This document shows positions 1-12,404 of a DNA stretch of 64,000 nt, piece by piece. The stretch comes from Erinaceus europaeus. Lineage: Eukaryota; Chordata; Mammalia; Eulipotyphla; Erinaceidae. Under the pieces are notes generated by a model. It was not told the origin of the DNA. It saw only the letters and a list, made by a program, of their open reading frames with translations, and made no database searches. A program made the position numbers and the translations under genes. Each line of letters begins with the position of its first letter. The stretch's first letter is position 1. The DNA lies in the NCBI RefSeq assembly GCF_950295315.1, contig NC_080175.1, forward strand, positions 86,965,581-87,029,580, in the 5' to 3' direction.

Positions 1-655
1 GATGTTTCCAGTATGAATGTAATATTAGCACAAAGAAAGTACATTCTAGTGGAGGAAAAAGTCATTATGTGGTAAGTTCCATCATATCCTGGTGGCAAAA
101 GAGGTCATGTCAGTCATGAAGGACATTTCTAAACTATCGCAGCTGAGCAAAATCCCATTATAAATCATCTCAATATAACATCTCAATATACATAGATTCA
201 ATTTTACAAAGTCATCAAATCATGACCTCATTTCAATAGTGATATATAATGTAACTGTAGATCTGGTTTCACTACTAACTAGTTGTGCAACTGTGAATAG
301 ACATGGCCTGTTTGAGTATTATTCTCTCCATCTATAAAATACAAGAATTGGAATAGATGATCTACAGCAATAATAATAAAAAAAAACAATGACAAAAAAA
401 GGGAAACTAAATAAATTTTAAAAATTTTTAAAAGAAAAGAAAAAAAGTTAAATTGTTTACTTGCCTTCAATGTAGAGTAACAGAAGTAGAAATTGCCCCA
501 TTCTCCAAAGGGAGGCTGCGTCAGCAGTGCTGCAGCTCAGGGAAGACTGGTTTTGAAATGAGTGCAGCTTAGAGCTTGGACTGACAGGGGTACAGAGGTT
601 ACACAGGCTCCTGCTCTGAAGACAAACAGGCATAGGCTGTGGATCAGATTGGTGG
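1..655. other. AT-rich single-copy DNA
   Basis: I see no gene, RNA gene or young repeat. There are A-rich runs near 380-440 and a somewhat GC-richer patch at about 500-650 with no supportable open frame. Confidence 0.5.
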
Positions 656-659
656 GGTT

Positions 660-1290
660 TACATTTAACAATATTTATATATGTTTTCCCATATTTGGGA
701 GCTACTCTCTGTCTTGATCCATCTTTCTGGTCCTATTGCCAACTCTGACACAATCCTTCTAGACTATACTTTTAGCCCACCTGCACCTTAGCTATCCAGC
801 CCAGGCAAAATGAGTAAAGTCACTGGCCCATGGAAATAGACGTCCTGGCTTCTTCCAACCTGAAGACCCCAAACTCCATCTGCTATATTCTTACATTTAG
901 GTTCTTGATTATTAAACAATTTGTTCTGCTTTGTATCTTAATGTTTTTCAGGCACCAATTTGCAGATGCTACCATAATGCCAATCTGACTTCCCTGGGCA
1001 GGACCTCACTAATGTGTCCTGGAACCCCACATCCCCAGAGCCCCACCCCACTAGGGAAAGATAGAAACAGGCTGGGCATATGAGTTGACCTGTCAATGCC
1101 CATGTCCAGCAGAGAAGAAATTACAGAAGCCAGACCTTCCACCTTCTGCACCCATAGAGAGCTTTGGTCCATACTCCCAGAGGGATGAATAGGGAAGCTC
1201 CCAATGGAGGGGATGGGATACAGAACCCTGGTAGCAGGAACTGTATCCCTCTTACCACACAGTCTTGTCGAGCATTATTAAATCACTACT
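660..1290 (+). repeat. L1 3'UTR fragment (long-3'UTR type)
   Basis: The same succession of phrases occurs in the copies at 28,125-29,880 and 50,100-50,890. Shared parts include the stretch around gctttgtatcttaatg (about 930-945), the block describing cctgggcaggacctcac, and the run through cagaagccagaccttccacc. The terminal part ends in an A/T-rich tail near 1,280. I interpret this as a diverged, 5'-truncated L1 3'UTR. The alternative is an unrelated retroposon sharing the tail. Confidence 0.5.
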
Positions 1291-1579
1291 AATTAAGCTG
1301 TATGCTCAGCAAACGAAGGCAGGATTTCCCAACTTTAGCATCAGTTATATTGGGGATGGATAATTCTTTGAAAATGAAGTATCTTGTGTATTTTAGAATG
1401 TTAAATAACATCTTCAGCTTCTAGATGCTAATGTGAAGCTCTCCACGGATTGCAACAAACAAAATCATGTCATGAGGGTGTCAAATGTTGACACTTAAAG
1501 GTCAAAGTGACGTCTGGCTGGTAACTTCAGGATTATCTACATATGTGTGCTTTCAGGAAAAAATGTCTTAATTAATTAA

Positions 1580-1764
1580 ACAAATAATTAATTACTGATA
1601 GAAACAGAAGATCAGAGGGAAAAGGGATGTAGAGAGATAGGAAAGGGCAGCACTACTTCAGCATTTGCGAAGCTTCCCTTCTAGAAATGGGGCCAGGGGC
1701 CTCGAACCCAGATCCTTGCATGTGGTAACATGCATTCTTAACTGGGTGCACCTCTGCCCAGGCC
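1580..1764 (-). repeat. ERI-2-type SINE
   Basis: Reverse-complement reading gives the tRNA-like head ending in the B-box-like ggttcgaggcccc, then a poorly conserved body and an A-rich tail (poly-T side at about 1,565-1,580). It is strongly diverged from the younger ERI-2 copies in this window. Confidence 0.6.
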
Positions 1765-2037
1765 CAAAGTCTGTTCATTCTTTAAAAAAGAAGTATTACT
1801 TTAATATTTCAGGATACAAATGTTTCCTTTAGTTGAAAGCATTTCTAATCACATTGTGAACTTCTAGAATTGCAAAATAAAGAAACAAAGATGATTTGGG
1901 CCTATTTATCTGAACATTTTGACTATTTAATAGTGAAACTGCATAAAAGCACAGATAAAGTTTACAATTGCCAAGATAAAAAGAAAAACAGTTTAAATGT
2001 CTTTTAATAGGTGAACTGATAAAGAAATTGTACTCAC

Positions 2038-2165
2038 ATTATTGTTATGCAAAAGAATTTCATACCTGAGGCTCTGAAGGCCCACGTTCAGTTCTGCACC
2101 ACCATAAACTGGAGCTGAGCAGTGCTCCAGGAAAAGAAGGAGGAGGAAGAGAAGGAAGAAGAGGG
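2038..2165 (+). repeat. tRNA-derived SINE, third family (diverged)
   Basis: It contains gttatgcaaaag, a diverged B-box-like segment (cacgttcagttct), then accaccataaactggagctgagcagtgct. The same order recurs at 31,222-31,350 and 45,112-45,183 and, reversed, at 41,345-41,463. It ends in a GA-rich tail just before the ERI-1 copy at 2,168. Confidence 0.55.
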
Positions 2166-2167
2166 AA

Positions 2168-2472
2168 GTCGGGCGGTAGCACAGCGGGTTAAGCACACAT
2201 GACGCAAAGCATCAAAGACCAGCATAAGGATCCCGGTTGGAGCCCCCAGCTCTCCACCTGCAGGGGAGTCTCTTCACAAGAGGTGAAGCAGGTCTGCAGG
2301 TGTCTAGCTTTCTCTCCCCCTCTGGCTTCCCCTCCTCTCTCCATTTCTCTCTGTCCTATCCAACAACGATGACATCAATAACCACAATAATAACTACAAA
2401 AACTACAACTAAAACAATAAAACAACAATGGTAACCAAAGGGAATAAATAAATATTTTAAAAAATTTTAAAA
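2168..2472 (+). repeat. ERI-1-type SINE
   Basis: tRNA-derived head (gtcgggcggtagcacagcgg as A-box region, then a gatcccggttggagcc B-box region), the conserved ccacctgcaggggagt module, a pyrimidine-rich middle, a (AAC/AAT)-rich 3' part and an A-rich tail. Confidence 0.85.
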
Positions 2473-4324
2473 GAGGACAACATATGTAGATACTTACAAA
2501 GCATATGATTTACAGCAGCATGCACGTGCCCTACATGTTATTATGCTAAATAAATAAATTAGGCAGAGAAATAGATGATAGAAAGGTTGCTGGAGGGTGG
2601 GGAAAGGAAACAAGGAGTTGTAAATTAAAGAATTCAGTATTCCAATTATAAAATATATTCAGAGTATGAATTATACAACATGGTGACTATAGTCTATCGT
2701 ATACTATTGAAGACAATAAGAGTTCACTTAATTGATAAGCTCTTGGAAACTGCAACTTCAACTGAAATGACCTATAAAGAAAGCACATTCCTGAATAATA
2801 TTGTTTCTTTCAACATCAACTAAGAATATTTTCTTGACAGTGGTAATAATAACATGATATTGAAATAAATAACATTATTGGTGGACCTGCTGCCCTTGAA
2901 AGTGGATGGGAGTCTACTAAACTCTCTGGTTTAGTTCATGTCTCCTTTTTATCTAAAAAAAAAAAAAAAAAAAAAATTGAGAAACCTCAGGAAAAAAAAA
3001 AAAAAAGAAAAGAAAGTGGATGAGAGTTAATTATAAGCATTTGCTCCACACAAACAAAAGGGTTAGCTATGTGAACTTACATATGGGTTAGTCATTTTGA
3101 TGTTGGCAATCATTGCACAATATATATATATGTATATACATATATAGCAATTGTCACATCGTGCGCTCTAAACAGCAACACACTGTCCACACACAAGCAG
3201 ACACATGCAATTTGTGATTAATATCTCAATAAAGACTAAAATCGGGGCTGAGTACTCTGCTGAAGAAACCTTCTTCTACAAAAGCACTACCATAAGCATA
3301 GAATCTTCTTATTTCCAGCCAGATGGTTTAGGTTGTGGTATGGAATTTAGCTGACAGAAATAGTTGTTTGAATTCAATGCCCTTTTCTGTGACCTCTATG
3401 CTTAAAAGAGATTATCATTCTAGCACAACTAAAATTCACCCTTTCTATGACTAAGTCTGAGGCAAAAAAAAATTGTTGGTGCCTTGTAAAAATGTTCTAT
3501 TTACCAAGAAGTTTTTTTTTTTTTTTTCTTATTTGTGATCTGTGACACCTCCATTAATATTGACCTGTAGCCATTAAGGATCCTTTCATTATGTTTAGTA
3601 CTTTAAAAGTGTAATTAGAGCTATCATGCGTCTATGCTCTGGAGCATTATTTGTTGCAAAACCATAACTGACATTAAGCATAGAGAGAATGATAAATCCA
3701 TCAAAAGAATGTTATTCACTTAAGAGCATGGCCACATAGTGATTTCAATCAGATTTACTCTTCAAGTGTTAAATGGACTGAGCAACTCTAAAGGTTTTTG
3801 GACACTCTCCAAATTTGAGTAGTGTGATTTCTGTTGTGCAGATTCCGTGGTTAAATTAGAAAAACCTTTATTATGAAGCAAAAATGTTTAATCCTGCACA
3901 CACACCCCCAAATGCATTTTAAGAAATTAGACTGTAATTTATTTTATGCTAATTAATGAAACATACTGCAAATTTAAAGAAAGACTTGGACTTTGTTTCT
4001 CATTACAAGCATAAAAAATAGAGCTAATTTTACTTAACTTGTGGTTAGGTATAGTATTGTGAATGAGAAGACTATCTGTTTCTTTAATAGTGATGGTTCC
4101 ATTTTCATCATTATTTTCTTGGTTACCAATCTAATAATCTAATAAAATATTTTTAAATAATACCTATTACAATAAGATGTAAATGCTCTTAATTCTTAGA
4201 CTTGTCATCCATTCTTTACAAAAAAAACATCAAAATTTAAAGAATGTATTTGCCATAGATCTAAATTAAACTCCTAAAAGGTAGATTGAAATGTCATGGT
4301 AAAGATTTAGTTTTCCTTTAGCTT
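2473..4324. other. AT-rich single-copy DNA
   Basis: No gene or clear repeat is visible. It holds an A-run at 2,956-3,006, a short (TA)n patch at 3,119-3,145 and a T-run at 3,512-3,528. The phrase ggtttagttcatgtctcctttt at about 2,930-2,950 resembles the tail of the local L1 3'UTRs and may be a small relic. Confidence 0.45.
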
Positions 4325-4835
4325 CGTTTTTTTAAGCTGAGGGTGTTAGTGGTTTATATATTCAATGACAAATGGGTAAAGTTTCATTATTCACCAGGGT
4401 GCCAAACTTCTCTTTTGTTTCTCCCTCTCCTTCCTTCCTCAGAGTCCTTTGCTTTGATGTAATACACCATGCCCAGTTCAAGTTTTAAGTTTGTGTTCTC
4501 CCTCACTGTCTCTCCTTAAGCACCACTTCTAAGTGATATTATTTGGTATTAGTTCTTCTCTTTTTGGCTTACCTCACTTAATATGTTATCCTCAAGTTCA
4601 TCCAAGATGATGTAAAGAAGATGACTTCATAATTTTAAACAGCTGAGTATTATTTCGTTGTGTATAGAGAGCACAGGCTTCTTTTCGCCAGCAATTCCTG
4701 TCCTGAAGACTTTCCTGATTCCCCTCCCCCTAAAATAACACTTATCAGAAGAGATCTATATATATACATATGTTTCTAAAAGTCCGATTTGTAGTAGTCA
4801 AAATCTGGAAGCAATCCAGATTTCATTTTTATTCT
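4325..4835 (-). repeat. 5'-inverted (twin-primed) L1 3' end
   Basis: From about 4,325 (T-run, the poly-A side) to 4,690 the plus strand is antisense L1 3' end, ending in sequence matching the ORF2 terminus (compare 63,030-63,060 reversed). From about 4,690 to 4,835 it switches to sense L1 (agcaattcctgtcctg, then gtagtagtcaaaatctggaa), matching 62,876-62,998 of the large L1. A 3' part and an inverted neighbouring 5' part joined together is the usual product of twin priming. Confidence 0.65.
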
Positions 4836-5228
4836 TTTCACGGGGGAGACACACAGCAAGGTAAAAATCAGAACAGACAATTTATCTCATTCACCACTCA
4901 ACATTAAAACTTCAAATAGCCTTTTATAGAATACTTTCCATTTCTTTTCATATGGTAGGTTTTTTTTTTTAGTCTTAAATGAGGCAAATAGATGAATTTC
5001 AACTCTAAAAACATCTTTATTTGGGGGGTTGATAAGATGTCTCCTCTAGGAGGTACTCTGTTTTGCCTTGTATTAGGTTTTCCTTCCCTGTATTTATGGG
5101 ACCTCAGGTTACATTTGAGTGCAGAAGCCCAGAAAGGGAAAACTTTCTTTCCCTCTTTATTGTTGCTTGACTGCCTGTGGAATGAATTTTTACCCCCACA
5201 AAAGTTAGACATCTTTAAAAAAAAAAAA

Positions 5229-5420
5229 AGCTATCTCTGGAGGTCAGACAGTGGTGCACCAGGATTGGGGTTCAAGCCTCAATCCCCACCTGTAATGGGG
5301 GAAGCTTCACAACCAATGATACAGTGATGCACATGCACATTTCTCTCTCTCTCTCTCTCTCCATCTCCCTCTCTCCCTTTTTTTATGTCAACTTCACTCT
5401 ATATTTCTATATAAAAAAGT
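5229..5420 (+). repeat. ERI-2-type SINE
   Basis: Begins ggaggtcagacagtggtgca, continues through ggttcaagcctcaatcccca and the gcttcacaa segment, then a (CT)n stretch at 5,342-5,375. It is diverged and the middle is shortened. Confidence 0.65.
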
Positions 5421-6617
5421 TATCACTGAATAATCTAAAATAAACTTTCATAAAATTATAAACTTGAAGTGAGACATCTAAGAAGGCATAAGTAATCTTG
5501 AGAATACATACAGAATTCTGGGTTTGATAAAATCAGTCCAGATATTTCTCTCCACATTGATACATTGGTTCAACAGATTCTGTAGCATTTCTAGCAGAAT
5601 TTTCTTGCTTTTGTGGAATTGCGACACTTAATGAGTCGAGAGGCTCATGAGAAAGTAACTTTATCTAGTACATATAAAGATTTAGTAGGAATCTAAAACG
5701 TTTAAATTAACATAGTCTTGAAACAGAAACACAGGAAAGTAATTATATACACTAAGAAATATATACTATAGAAAAAAGTACTGTAATCATTAATGAATGA
5801 TTATGGTAAGAAGAGTATTTACTGAATGGTGCTGAGCAACTGACAATTCATGTAAATAAAAAATAAAATGAAATTAGGTCTATAAATTATGAGAATCATA
5901 GTCATTAATTTCAGATAAAAACTTCAGTGTAAAACAAGGGCTATGAAACTTTCAAATGATAAATAAAAATACTTTATTGACATTAACATGTAAATACTGC
6001 TCCAATACAAGAAAAGTTCCCTAACTGAAGAACAATAATATCATAATTTCCTTTTATCAAAAGTGAAGTAAAGTGTGAAAAAAAACTCAGAGAAGATATT
6101 AATATGTATTATTACCCAAAATGTATTCTAATCTAAGGAACATACATTATATAGAATGCCTGAAGCAAGAAAAGTGAATGAAAAATATTCATGCCTCACT
6201 ACTAATTAGGAACATGCAAATTAGAACTGTAATGTGAAACTTTCATTTGCATAAAATGGACAATATTAGACAATACTAAAATTAAAAATAATGATGGGGC
6301 TTTAGCACATAGGGAGTTATATATACTATAAGAAAAATCAAAAGATAAATTGTATTAGAAACAAATTTAACTTTATTTTATAAAGATAATGAGTTAAATG
6401 TTTTAACTATATACTCCATTTCCAGAGTAATAAAACTACTGGAAATGTACAATACAAGCAAGCTATTGACTGTTTGAAACACATTTATTTTAATGAAAAT
6501 CTGGAAACTGTGCGAGGTATTAATTTATAAATAATTTTGTACTGATACAATGTAGGATTATGTCAACAAGATAACATAATGTAATATGATAAAATTGCAA
6601 CAATGAAAAATGTTCAA
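5421..6617. other. AT-rich single-copy DNA
   Basis: No coding potential or recognisable repeat seen. Very A/T-rich throughout. Confidence 0.45.
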
Positions 6618-6847
6618 GGGTCTGCGTGGTGGTGCATCTGACTTAGCACACATGTTATAGTGCTTAAGGAACCTGGATCAAGCCCTTGGTCCCCACCTGC
6701 AGGAGGAAACAGCTTTGTGAGTGGTGAAACCATGTTACAGGATTGTATTTCTCTCTCTCTCTCTCTGCCCTCTCTGCAGTCCTCTTCCATCTTGACTTCT
6801 GGATGTATCTATCCAATAAATAAATAAAAGTATTTTTTTAAAAAAAG
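6618..6847 (+). repeat. ERI-2-type SINE
   Basis: Starts gggtctgcgtggtggtgcat, passes through the ccccacctgcaggaggaaac module and a (CT)n tract, and ends tatccaataaataaataaa plus an A-rich tail. Confidence 0.75.
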
Positions 6848-8669
6848 CTTCTTTAAAAAAAGGCTTCCTAGTAATACATGGATAAAATTAGAAGCAATGT
6901 TGAATTATAAACACAAGAATTAACAAAATGCATGAAGTATAAACTTGCTTTTAAAAGCTAAAAACATAAGTGAAATTACTGATTAGTTGCATACAAATGT
7001 ATGCATGCAATTGTTACACACACACACATATATATGTACATACATACATATATATATAACATTCACATAAAATTAAATTATTTAAATATCCAATTGAAAA
7101 CCTCCACTCAGTTCTTACTGATAAGGTACTAGTACTGATTGAGACCTGTTTTTATTTTGAGTTGTAAGTATGTACAAATGTTTTATGTGCCAAGAATATA
7201 TGGTTGTTCTAGAAATTAAACACAACAAGAAAAAAATTCCCTGATGTCAATACTTCACCCCTTCTTTTGTTAAAAATTTATATATATGATAGTCAGAAGA
7301 CCATAACTATGAAAAGGAGACTATATTTTACAATCAATAATTGATCACTTATTTCATATGAATTAAATTAAATTTTCAGCTAAGATTAATAAAGCACATA
7401 TAACTACGAAAGCCAGGGAAACTAAGAACTTAGCACTTAAATTTCAGCTCAAATGATGTTACACAAGTAGATATCTCATGCCACTTGGTCCAAGTCACCA
7501 GTTCTGTCTACTGAGTTAAAAACAAAAAGAAAGTTTCCTTTCCAAACAAAAATTCCCCAAGTGTCAGCAAATGTTTAAATCATCTATTTCATATTGATGT
7601 CCTTTAAAAAAATTCTTGAAATCAACGGCACTTCTTTATTCCAGATTTAAGAAGCAGAAAAAATATATTCTAATAGATTCATATTATAAGTCTCTAGTGT
7701 CTAAGTAGACCTGAAGAAACATCTCTCTGTCCTGATCAGTATCTCTAAAGGCTATTATATTCCACTAAAAAAAATGTCATCTGTGTAGAGCTTGTCTCAT
7801 TCTCTAGCTTGTCAGTTCAAAAACCATTCAAATACCTCTTTAGTCTTTATCATTAAGATGTATATATTTTATGTCCCGTGGTAAGTATTATTATTCAAAA
7901 AAATACAGTAACATGCCATAAGGCAAGTTCTTAACCTAGAGAATACTTTTATGACAAATGCTTGGAGCCTCCCAATTACTACTGGACACTATTTTCACCT
8001 GGCAAGTGACATTATATTACAACACGTGTCCCATATTGAGGCTAAGGTAAGCAGCGTCAATCTAACTGCTTGTTGCAAGATGACTTTGTAGTCCTAGAGG
8101 ACTGCAAGGCATGGATGATTTCTCCTTAGAGGAATAACTATTGACAGGGCTGGTGAAACAATTCATGAATGATGAACTGAGAAAACGTCCAACTGTTCAT
8201 GCAGACATGTAAATGTACCACACTACAACCTTTGGAAGGATTATAGCAATTTCCCCATGTTCTAGTATTTGCTTCTGACCAAGAATGACAGATATGCACA
8301 ACATCGGTAGGTATGTTCTATATATATATATTTCAAGCACTTTGATCCTTTGGCTTCAGTTGAGAAATACACAGTTATCAACATTTTGAAACTCACTGCT
8401 GCAGCTTGAAGCACTTATCTCTTTTGTGAAAATACAATGACAAAAACAGTTGTAATAATGATTAAAATAAAGCAAGAATTAACCAAACATTCGATATTGG
8501 GGTTTCTGTTAAAACTTCTGTTACCAAAATAATCGTAAGTACAGTGACTCTGAATAGGACTCAAAATTTAAATTAAAAATAATTCTGATCTCATGAGACT
8601 GCATAGAAATATAAACATACAATTGGCATGCATGGAGTGGGTGATTAATTGTGGGAACATACATATACA
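6848..8669. other. AT-rich single-copy DNA
   Basis: No gene or RNA gene found. There is a compound (CA)n/(TA)n patch at about 7,016-7,060 and a short (TA)n at about 8,320-8,332. Confidence 0.45.
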
Positions 8670-8693
8670 ATATATATATATATATATATATAT
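8670..8693. repeat. (TA)n microsatellite
   Basis: Uninterrupted TA dinucleotides directly abutting the left arm of the palindrome at 8,694. Confidence 0.9.
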
Positions 8694-8802
8694 ACAGAAA
8701 TAAATTATGGTCATTATTAAAAGAGTATATATATACTAGTAAGTATATATAAACTAGTGAGATATATATACTCTTTTAATAATGACCATAATTTATTTCT
8801 GT
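8694..8802. repeat. AT-rich palindrome, 41-bp perfect arms
   Basis: 8,694-8,734 is the exact reverse complement of 8,762-8,802. The 27-nt spacer (8,735-8,761) itself contains two actagt hexamers around a TA-rich centre. The arms are mostly A/T but include non-repetitive sequence (ttatggtcattatt), so this is not simply slippage in a (TA)n run. Confidence 0.95.
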
Positions 8803-9184
8803 TGACATTTTTCTATTAACAATCCAGATAGCATTTACTGAAGAAAGCTATGGTGCAATTCATGAGGAACGATTATAAACATATAAGCATAGGAATGGGA
8901 TCATTTATTATTTACCAGAGCAAACCATCCTATTGTCTTTGATACAACAACCACTTCAAATTTCTCAGCATATATGCACAATAATTAGAGGAAGAATTTT
9001 AATTTGATAGTTTAATATTGAGTAGGACAGTGGCACGATCGATATGTGAGTAAACTTACATTTCCCAACCTACACTACATATTGTGTCTTCAAGCTAATC
9101 TAGTTTTCATTTGTTGGTGATTTTCTCCTTAACCTTAATAAATTACCATATTCACTGCAACCAAAATATACATACAAACTAGTG
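8803..9184. other. AT-rich single-copy DNA
   Basis: Nothing recognisable between the palindrome and the L1 fragment. Confidence 0.4.
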
Positions 9185-10260
9185 AGATAGACTTGAGAGC
9201 CCAGAAATAAGCTCCTACAACTACAGATATCTAATTTTTAACTAGAGAGACAAAACCATTAAATGAATAAAGGAGAGTCTATTCAACAAATATCATTACA
9301 ATATTTGCATTGGTGTATGCAAAAGAATGAAACTGGACCACCACATTTGCCAGGTAGAAAAGTAAGCTACAAATGGATCAACAATTTGCATATTAGGCCA
9401 AAAATATTGGCAGAACTCTCCAATGTATGCTTTAAAAACATCGTCAGCATCTCAACCCCAACTGTAAGGAGAACAAGCACAAAAATAAACCAACAGAACT
9501 ATATTTACATTCAAAAGATTCTGCACTTCAAAAAGATTCACTACCAAAACAAAAACTCTACACAGAGTGGGAGAAAATGTTTACAGGCCATACACTAGAC
9601 AAAGGGTTAACAACCAAAATACATAAAGAACTCACCTAACTCAGCAATAATGACTAAATTAATTAAGAAAACACTGAAAATAGGAATAGGAAGGCATGGG
9701 CAGAATCTTCTCCAAAAGGCCTACAGAAATGAAAAAATGCTTAAAGGTTTAAAGAATAGGAAAGCTATCAGGGGAGGAGAAGGGATACAGCGTTCTGGTG
9801 GTGGGAATTGTGTGAAGTTGTACCCCTCTTTATCCTATGGTTTAGTCAATGTTTCCTTTTTATAAATAAAAATAAATAAATAAATAATAAATAAAATGCT
9901 TAAAGTCAGAAATATGAAAATACAAACAACGAGATATCACTTTACATCCGTGAGACAGAAACACCAAGTGCAGAAATTGGGGATCCGGAGGAATGAACTC
10001 TCTTGCATTGCTGGTGGGAAGGTAAATTCATCTGACCTCTGTGGAAAAATCCAGAGAATGATCAGAGTTCTAAAACTGGAGCTAGTCTAAGACCCAGAAC
10101 TTCCTCTTTTACAGATTTATCCAAAGAAAACAAAGACATCAATTCAAAGAGACTGATAAATACCTATGTTCATAGCACCATCATTTGTTATATATAGCCC
10201 GAACACTCAGGCAGCCTAGATACTCACCGATCGATGAGTAGCTAAGAAAATTGTGATATG
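9185..10260 (+). repeat. L1 ORF2 3' fragment, sense
   Basis: Collinear with 62,055-63,030 of the large L1. Matching points are gagagcccagaaataagctc, the caaaagaatgaaactgg stretch, aagattctgcacttcaaaaa, then the ctcttgcattgctggtggga block and the ORF2 terminus. Reading frames are broken throughout. It is interrupted at 9,747-9,892 by a later retroposition and followed at 10,262 by an ERI-1 SINE. Confidence 0.8.
9747..9892 (+). mobile_element. 5'-truncated L1 3' end with 13-bp TSD
   Basis: A 146-bp insert (agaataggaaagctatcagg near its start, ggtggtgggaattgtgtgaa in the middle, an AATAAA-rich tail) lies between two copies of aaaatgcttaaag at 9,734-9,746 and 9,893-9,905. The duplication and A-rich tail show L1-type target-primed insertion into the older L1 fragment around it. 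Its sequence is the tail of the long-3'UTR L1 type seen at 28,125-29,880. Confidence 0.8.
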
Positions 10261-10261
10261 G

Positions 10262-10547
10262 CAGTCGGGCGGTAGTGCAGCGGGTTAAGCCCAGGTGGCG
10301 CAAAGCGCAAGACCAGAGGAAAGATCCCGGTTCGAGCCCCTGGCTCTCCACCTGCAGGGGAGTCGCTTCACAAGCAGTGAAGCAGGTCTGCAGGTGTCTA
10401 TCTTTCTCTCCCCCTCTCTGTCTTCCCCTCCTTTCTTCATTTCTCTCTGTCCTATCCAACAATGACAAAAGCAACAACAACAATAATAACTACAACAATA
10501 AAACAGCAAGGGCAGCAAAAGGAAATAAATATTTGAAAAGAAGAAAC
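10262..10547 (+). repeat. ERI-1-type SINE
   Basis: Well-preserved head (gtcgggcggtagtgcagcgg; cccggttcgagcccctgg B box), ccacctgcaggggagtcgct module, pyrimidine-rich middle, AAC/AAT repeats and A-rich tail. Confidence 0.88.
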
Positions 10548-10831
10548 CATATAATTATAAATAAATTATGACTTTACTACAAATAAAGTAATGATGTTAA
10601 TTTGAAAAGCATTTGAAACAGAGCTTACTTTAGATGTTAAAATTATTATTCAGGTGAATTTGATTTTTTTTTAATGCTAAGAGTTCTGTAAGAGACATCT
10701 GAAATTTTATCAAAGAAAAAATTTACTGCAAGTAAATTTACTGAATAAAATTTACTGCAGTAACAGAGACATATACACCAGTAAGCAAATTACCCTAATA
10801 AATTAGTGTTATTAAACACCAAACTCATTAA

Positions 10832-11043
10832 TGTATTAACTTATTTAATAGAGGTGGAGATAAATTGAGAGGGAAAGGGGTGAGACATAGAGAAAAGAAG
10901 GAGACAGAGATACTTGTTGCACTGCACTGCTTCTTCGATGTTTGGTAAGCTTCCCCCTTGAGGGTCAGGATGCTGGGGACTGAAGCCAGATCCTTGCACA
11001 TTGTAACACATGCATTCAACAAAATGCACCTCAGCCTGACCCC
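10832..11043 (-). repeat. ERI-2-type SINE (diverged)
   Basis: The reversed order is seen: poly-T/TTTATT tail side on the left, a GA-rich middle (gagagggaaaggggtgagac), gcttcccccttgagggtc, then the diverged tRNA-like head near 11,000-11,040. Confidence 0.55.
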
Positions 11044-11687
11044 CTCAAACTCCTTAGATGGCTAGGCCATGCTACCTAGGCATAAACAAACTCCCCTAAG
11101 ACACATTTTAACACTCTAGTCAATAAGATAGTGACATCAATCTAAAATTGATTAGATCCTCACTGGAAATGGTTAAATTAATAGCAATTACTTTCTGTGT
11201 AATACATGGTCAGATTTTACTTTACTTTTTTTTTAAACCAGGAAACTACATAATAACTAATAATAACATAAATACTTTTTTTTAAACCAGGATACCGGTC
11301 CATATACATGAATCATAAGGCTATTTTTAAAGAGAAAAAAATTTAAAAACTTAATTATCACAAATATGCATAATTTGTATAGATAATTACCTATGCATGT
11401 ATTGTACTCTTCTGCAATTTTCTACCTTGTTGTATTTCCTGGGCTAATACTTTCCCTTCAGATTTTGTGTCTTTCCTTCCAAAGTGTTTCCCATACTATC
11501 CCAGATATATATTTCCATATATCCAAATTATCTTTAGGCCTCCTTGTTTATTGATCATTCATAGCAAATATATTTTATTGTTTTTGTTAAAATTGACTTA
11601 TTCTGGGAGATAGAAACTATTCCACCTCTGTGCTCAATAGGTATTTTTTCTCTCTTCTTTCCTTTTCTTTTCTCTTCTTTTTTTTCA
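11044..11687. other. AT-rich single-copy DNA
   Basis: No gene seen. A 12-base phrase (ttttttttaaaccagg) recurs at about 11,228 and 11,280, a minor local duplication. Confidence 0.4.
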
Positions 11688-11965
11688 GTATTTATTTATT
11701 TTGCCTTTTTGTTGCCCTTGTTGTTTTTCATTGTTGTTGCAGTTATTATTTTTGTTGTTGTCGTCTTGTTAGATAGGACAGAGAGAAATGGAGAGAGGAG
11801 GGTAAGACAGAGAGGGGGAGAGAAAGACAGACACCTGCAGACCTGCTTCACCGCCTGTGAAGCGACTCCCCTGCAGGTGGGGAGCCAGGGCCTTGAACCG
11901 AGATCCTTACACTGGTCCTTGCGCCTGCAGCATGTGCACTTAAGCTGCTGTGCTACCATTCAATT
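11688..11965 (-). repeat. ERI-1-type SINE
   Basis: Reverse-oriented copy: TTTATT tail, gttgcccttgttgtttttca, ggacagagagaaatggagag, cacctgcagacctgcttcac, then the tRNA-like head. Its 3' neighbour is a (TTTTC)n tract. Confidence 0.85.
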
Positions 11966-11967
11966 AC

Positions 11968-12024
11968 TCTTTTCTTTTCTTTTCTTTTCTTTTCTTTTCT
12001 TTTCTTTTCTTTTCTTTTCTTTTT
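11968..12024. repeat. (TTTTC)n microsatellite
   Basis: About eleven uninterrupted pentamers, immediately beyond the head of the reversed ERI-1 SINE. Confidence 0.95.
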
Positions 12025-12046
12025 CCCTCCATGTTGTCACCACTCT

Positions 12047-12165
12047 GGGCTGACTTTTTTAGACAGATTGAGAGATAGAGAGAGCAAGGGAAAGACTCCA
12101 TAAAACCAAAGCTTTTTCCATGACTTGAATCGTGGCAAAGCAGGCATACTCTTCAAGTGAGCAAT
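12047..12165 (-). repeat. Probable diverged SINE
   Basis: An agacagattgagagatagag body followed by a segment resembling a reversed tRNA-like head (gacttgaatcgtggcaaagc). Family not assignable by eye. Confidence 0.35.
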
Positions 12166-12404
12166 TCAATATGTTGTTGGTCAGTTCTAAATGCTTTTAT
12201 TTTCATTTTTTTTTATTTTAAAATTTACATTTTCCTTTCTCTTGTTCTTGATTCAACTACCTATATTAACTTGCTGAATTTACTTTGAAGTTGATTAGAA
12301 ATATGTCCTAAATGTAGTTCTTACAACTTGTAAATTATTGAGGTATACTGAAAATAAAAGAAAAATCAGATAGAAGACCTGGCTGGGAAAAATGATGATT
12401 TTTT

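Noticed and set aside
10181..10518. Leucine/cysteine-rich minus-strand frames
   Set aside because: Antisense of the ERI-1 SINE at 10,262-10,547.
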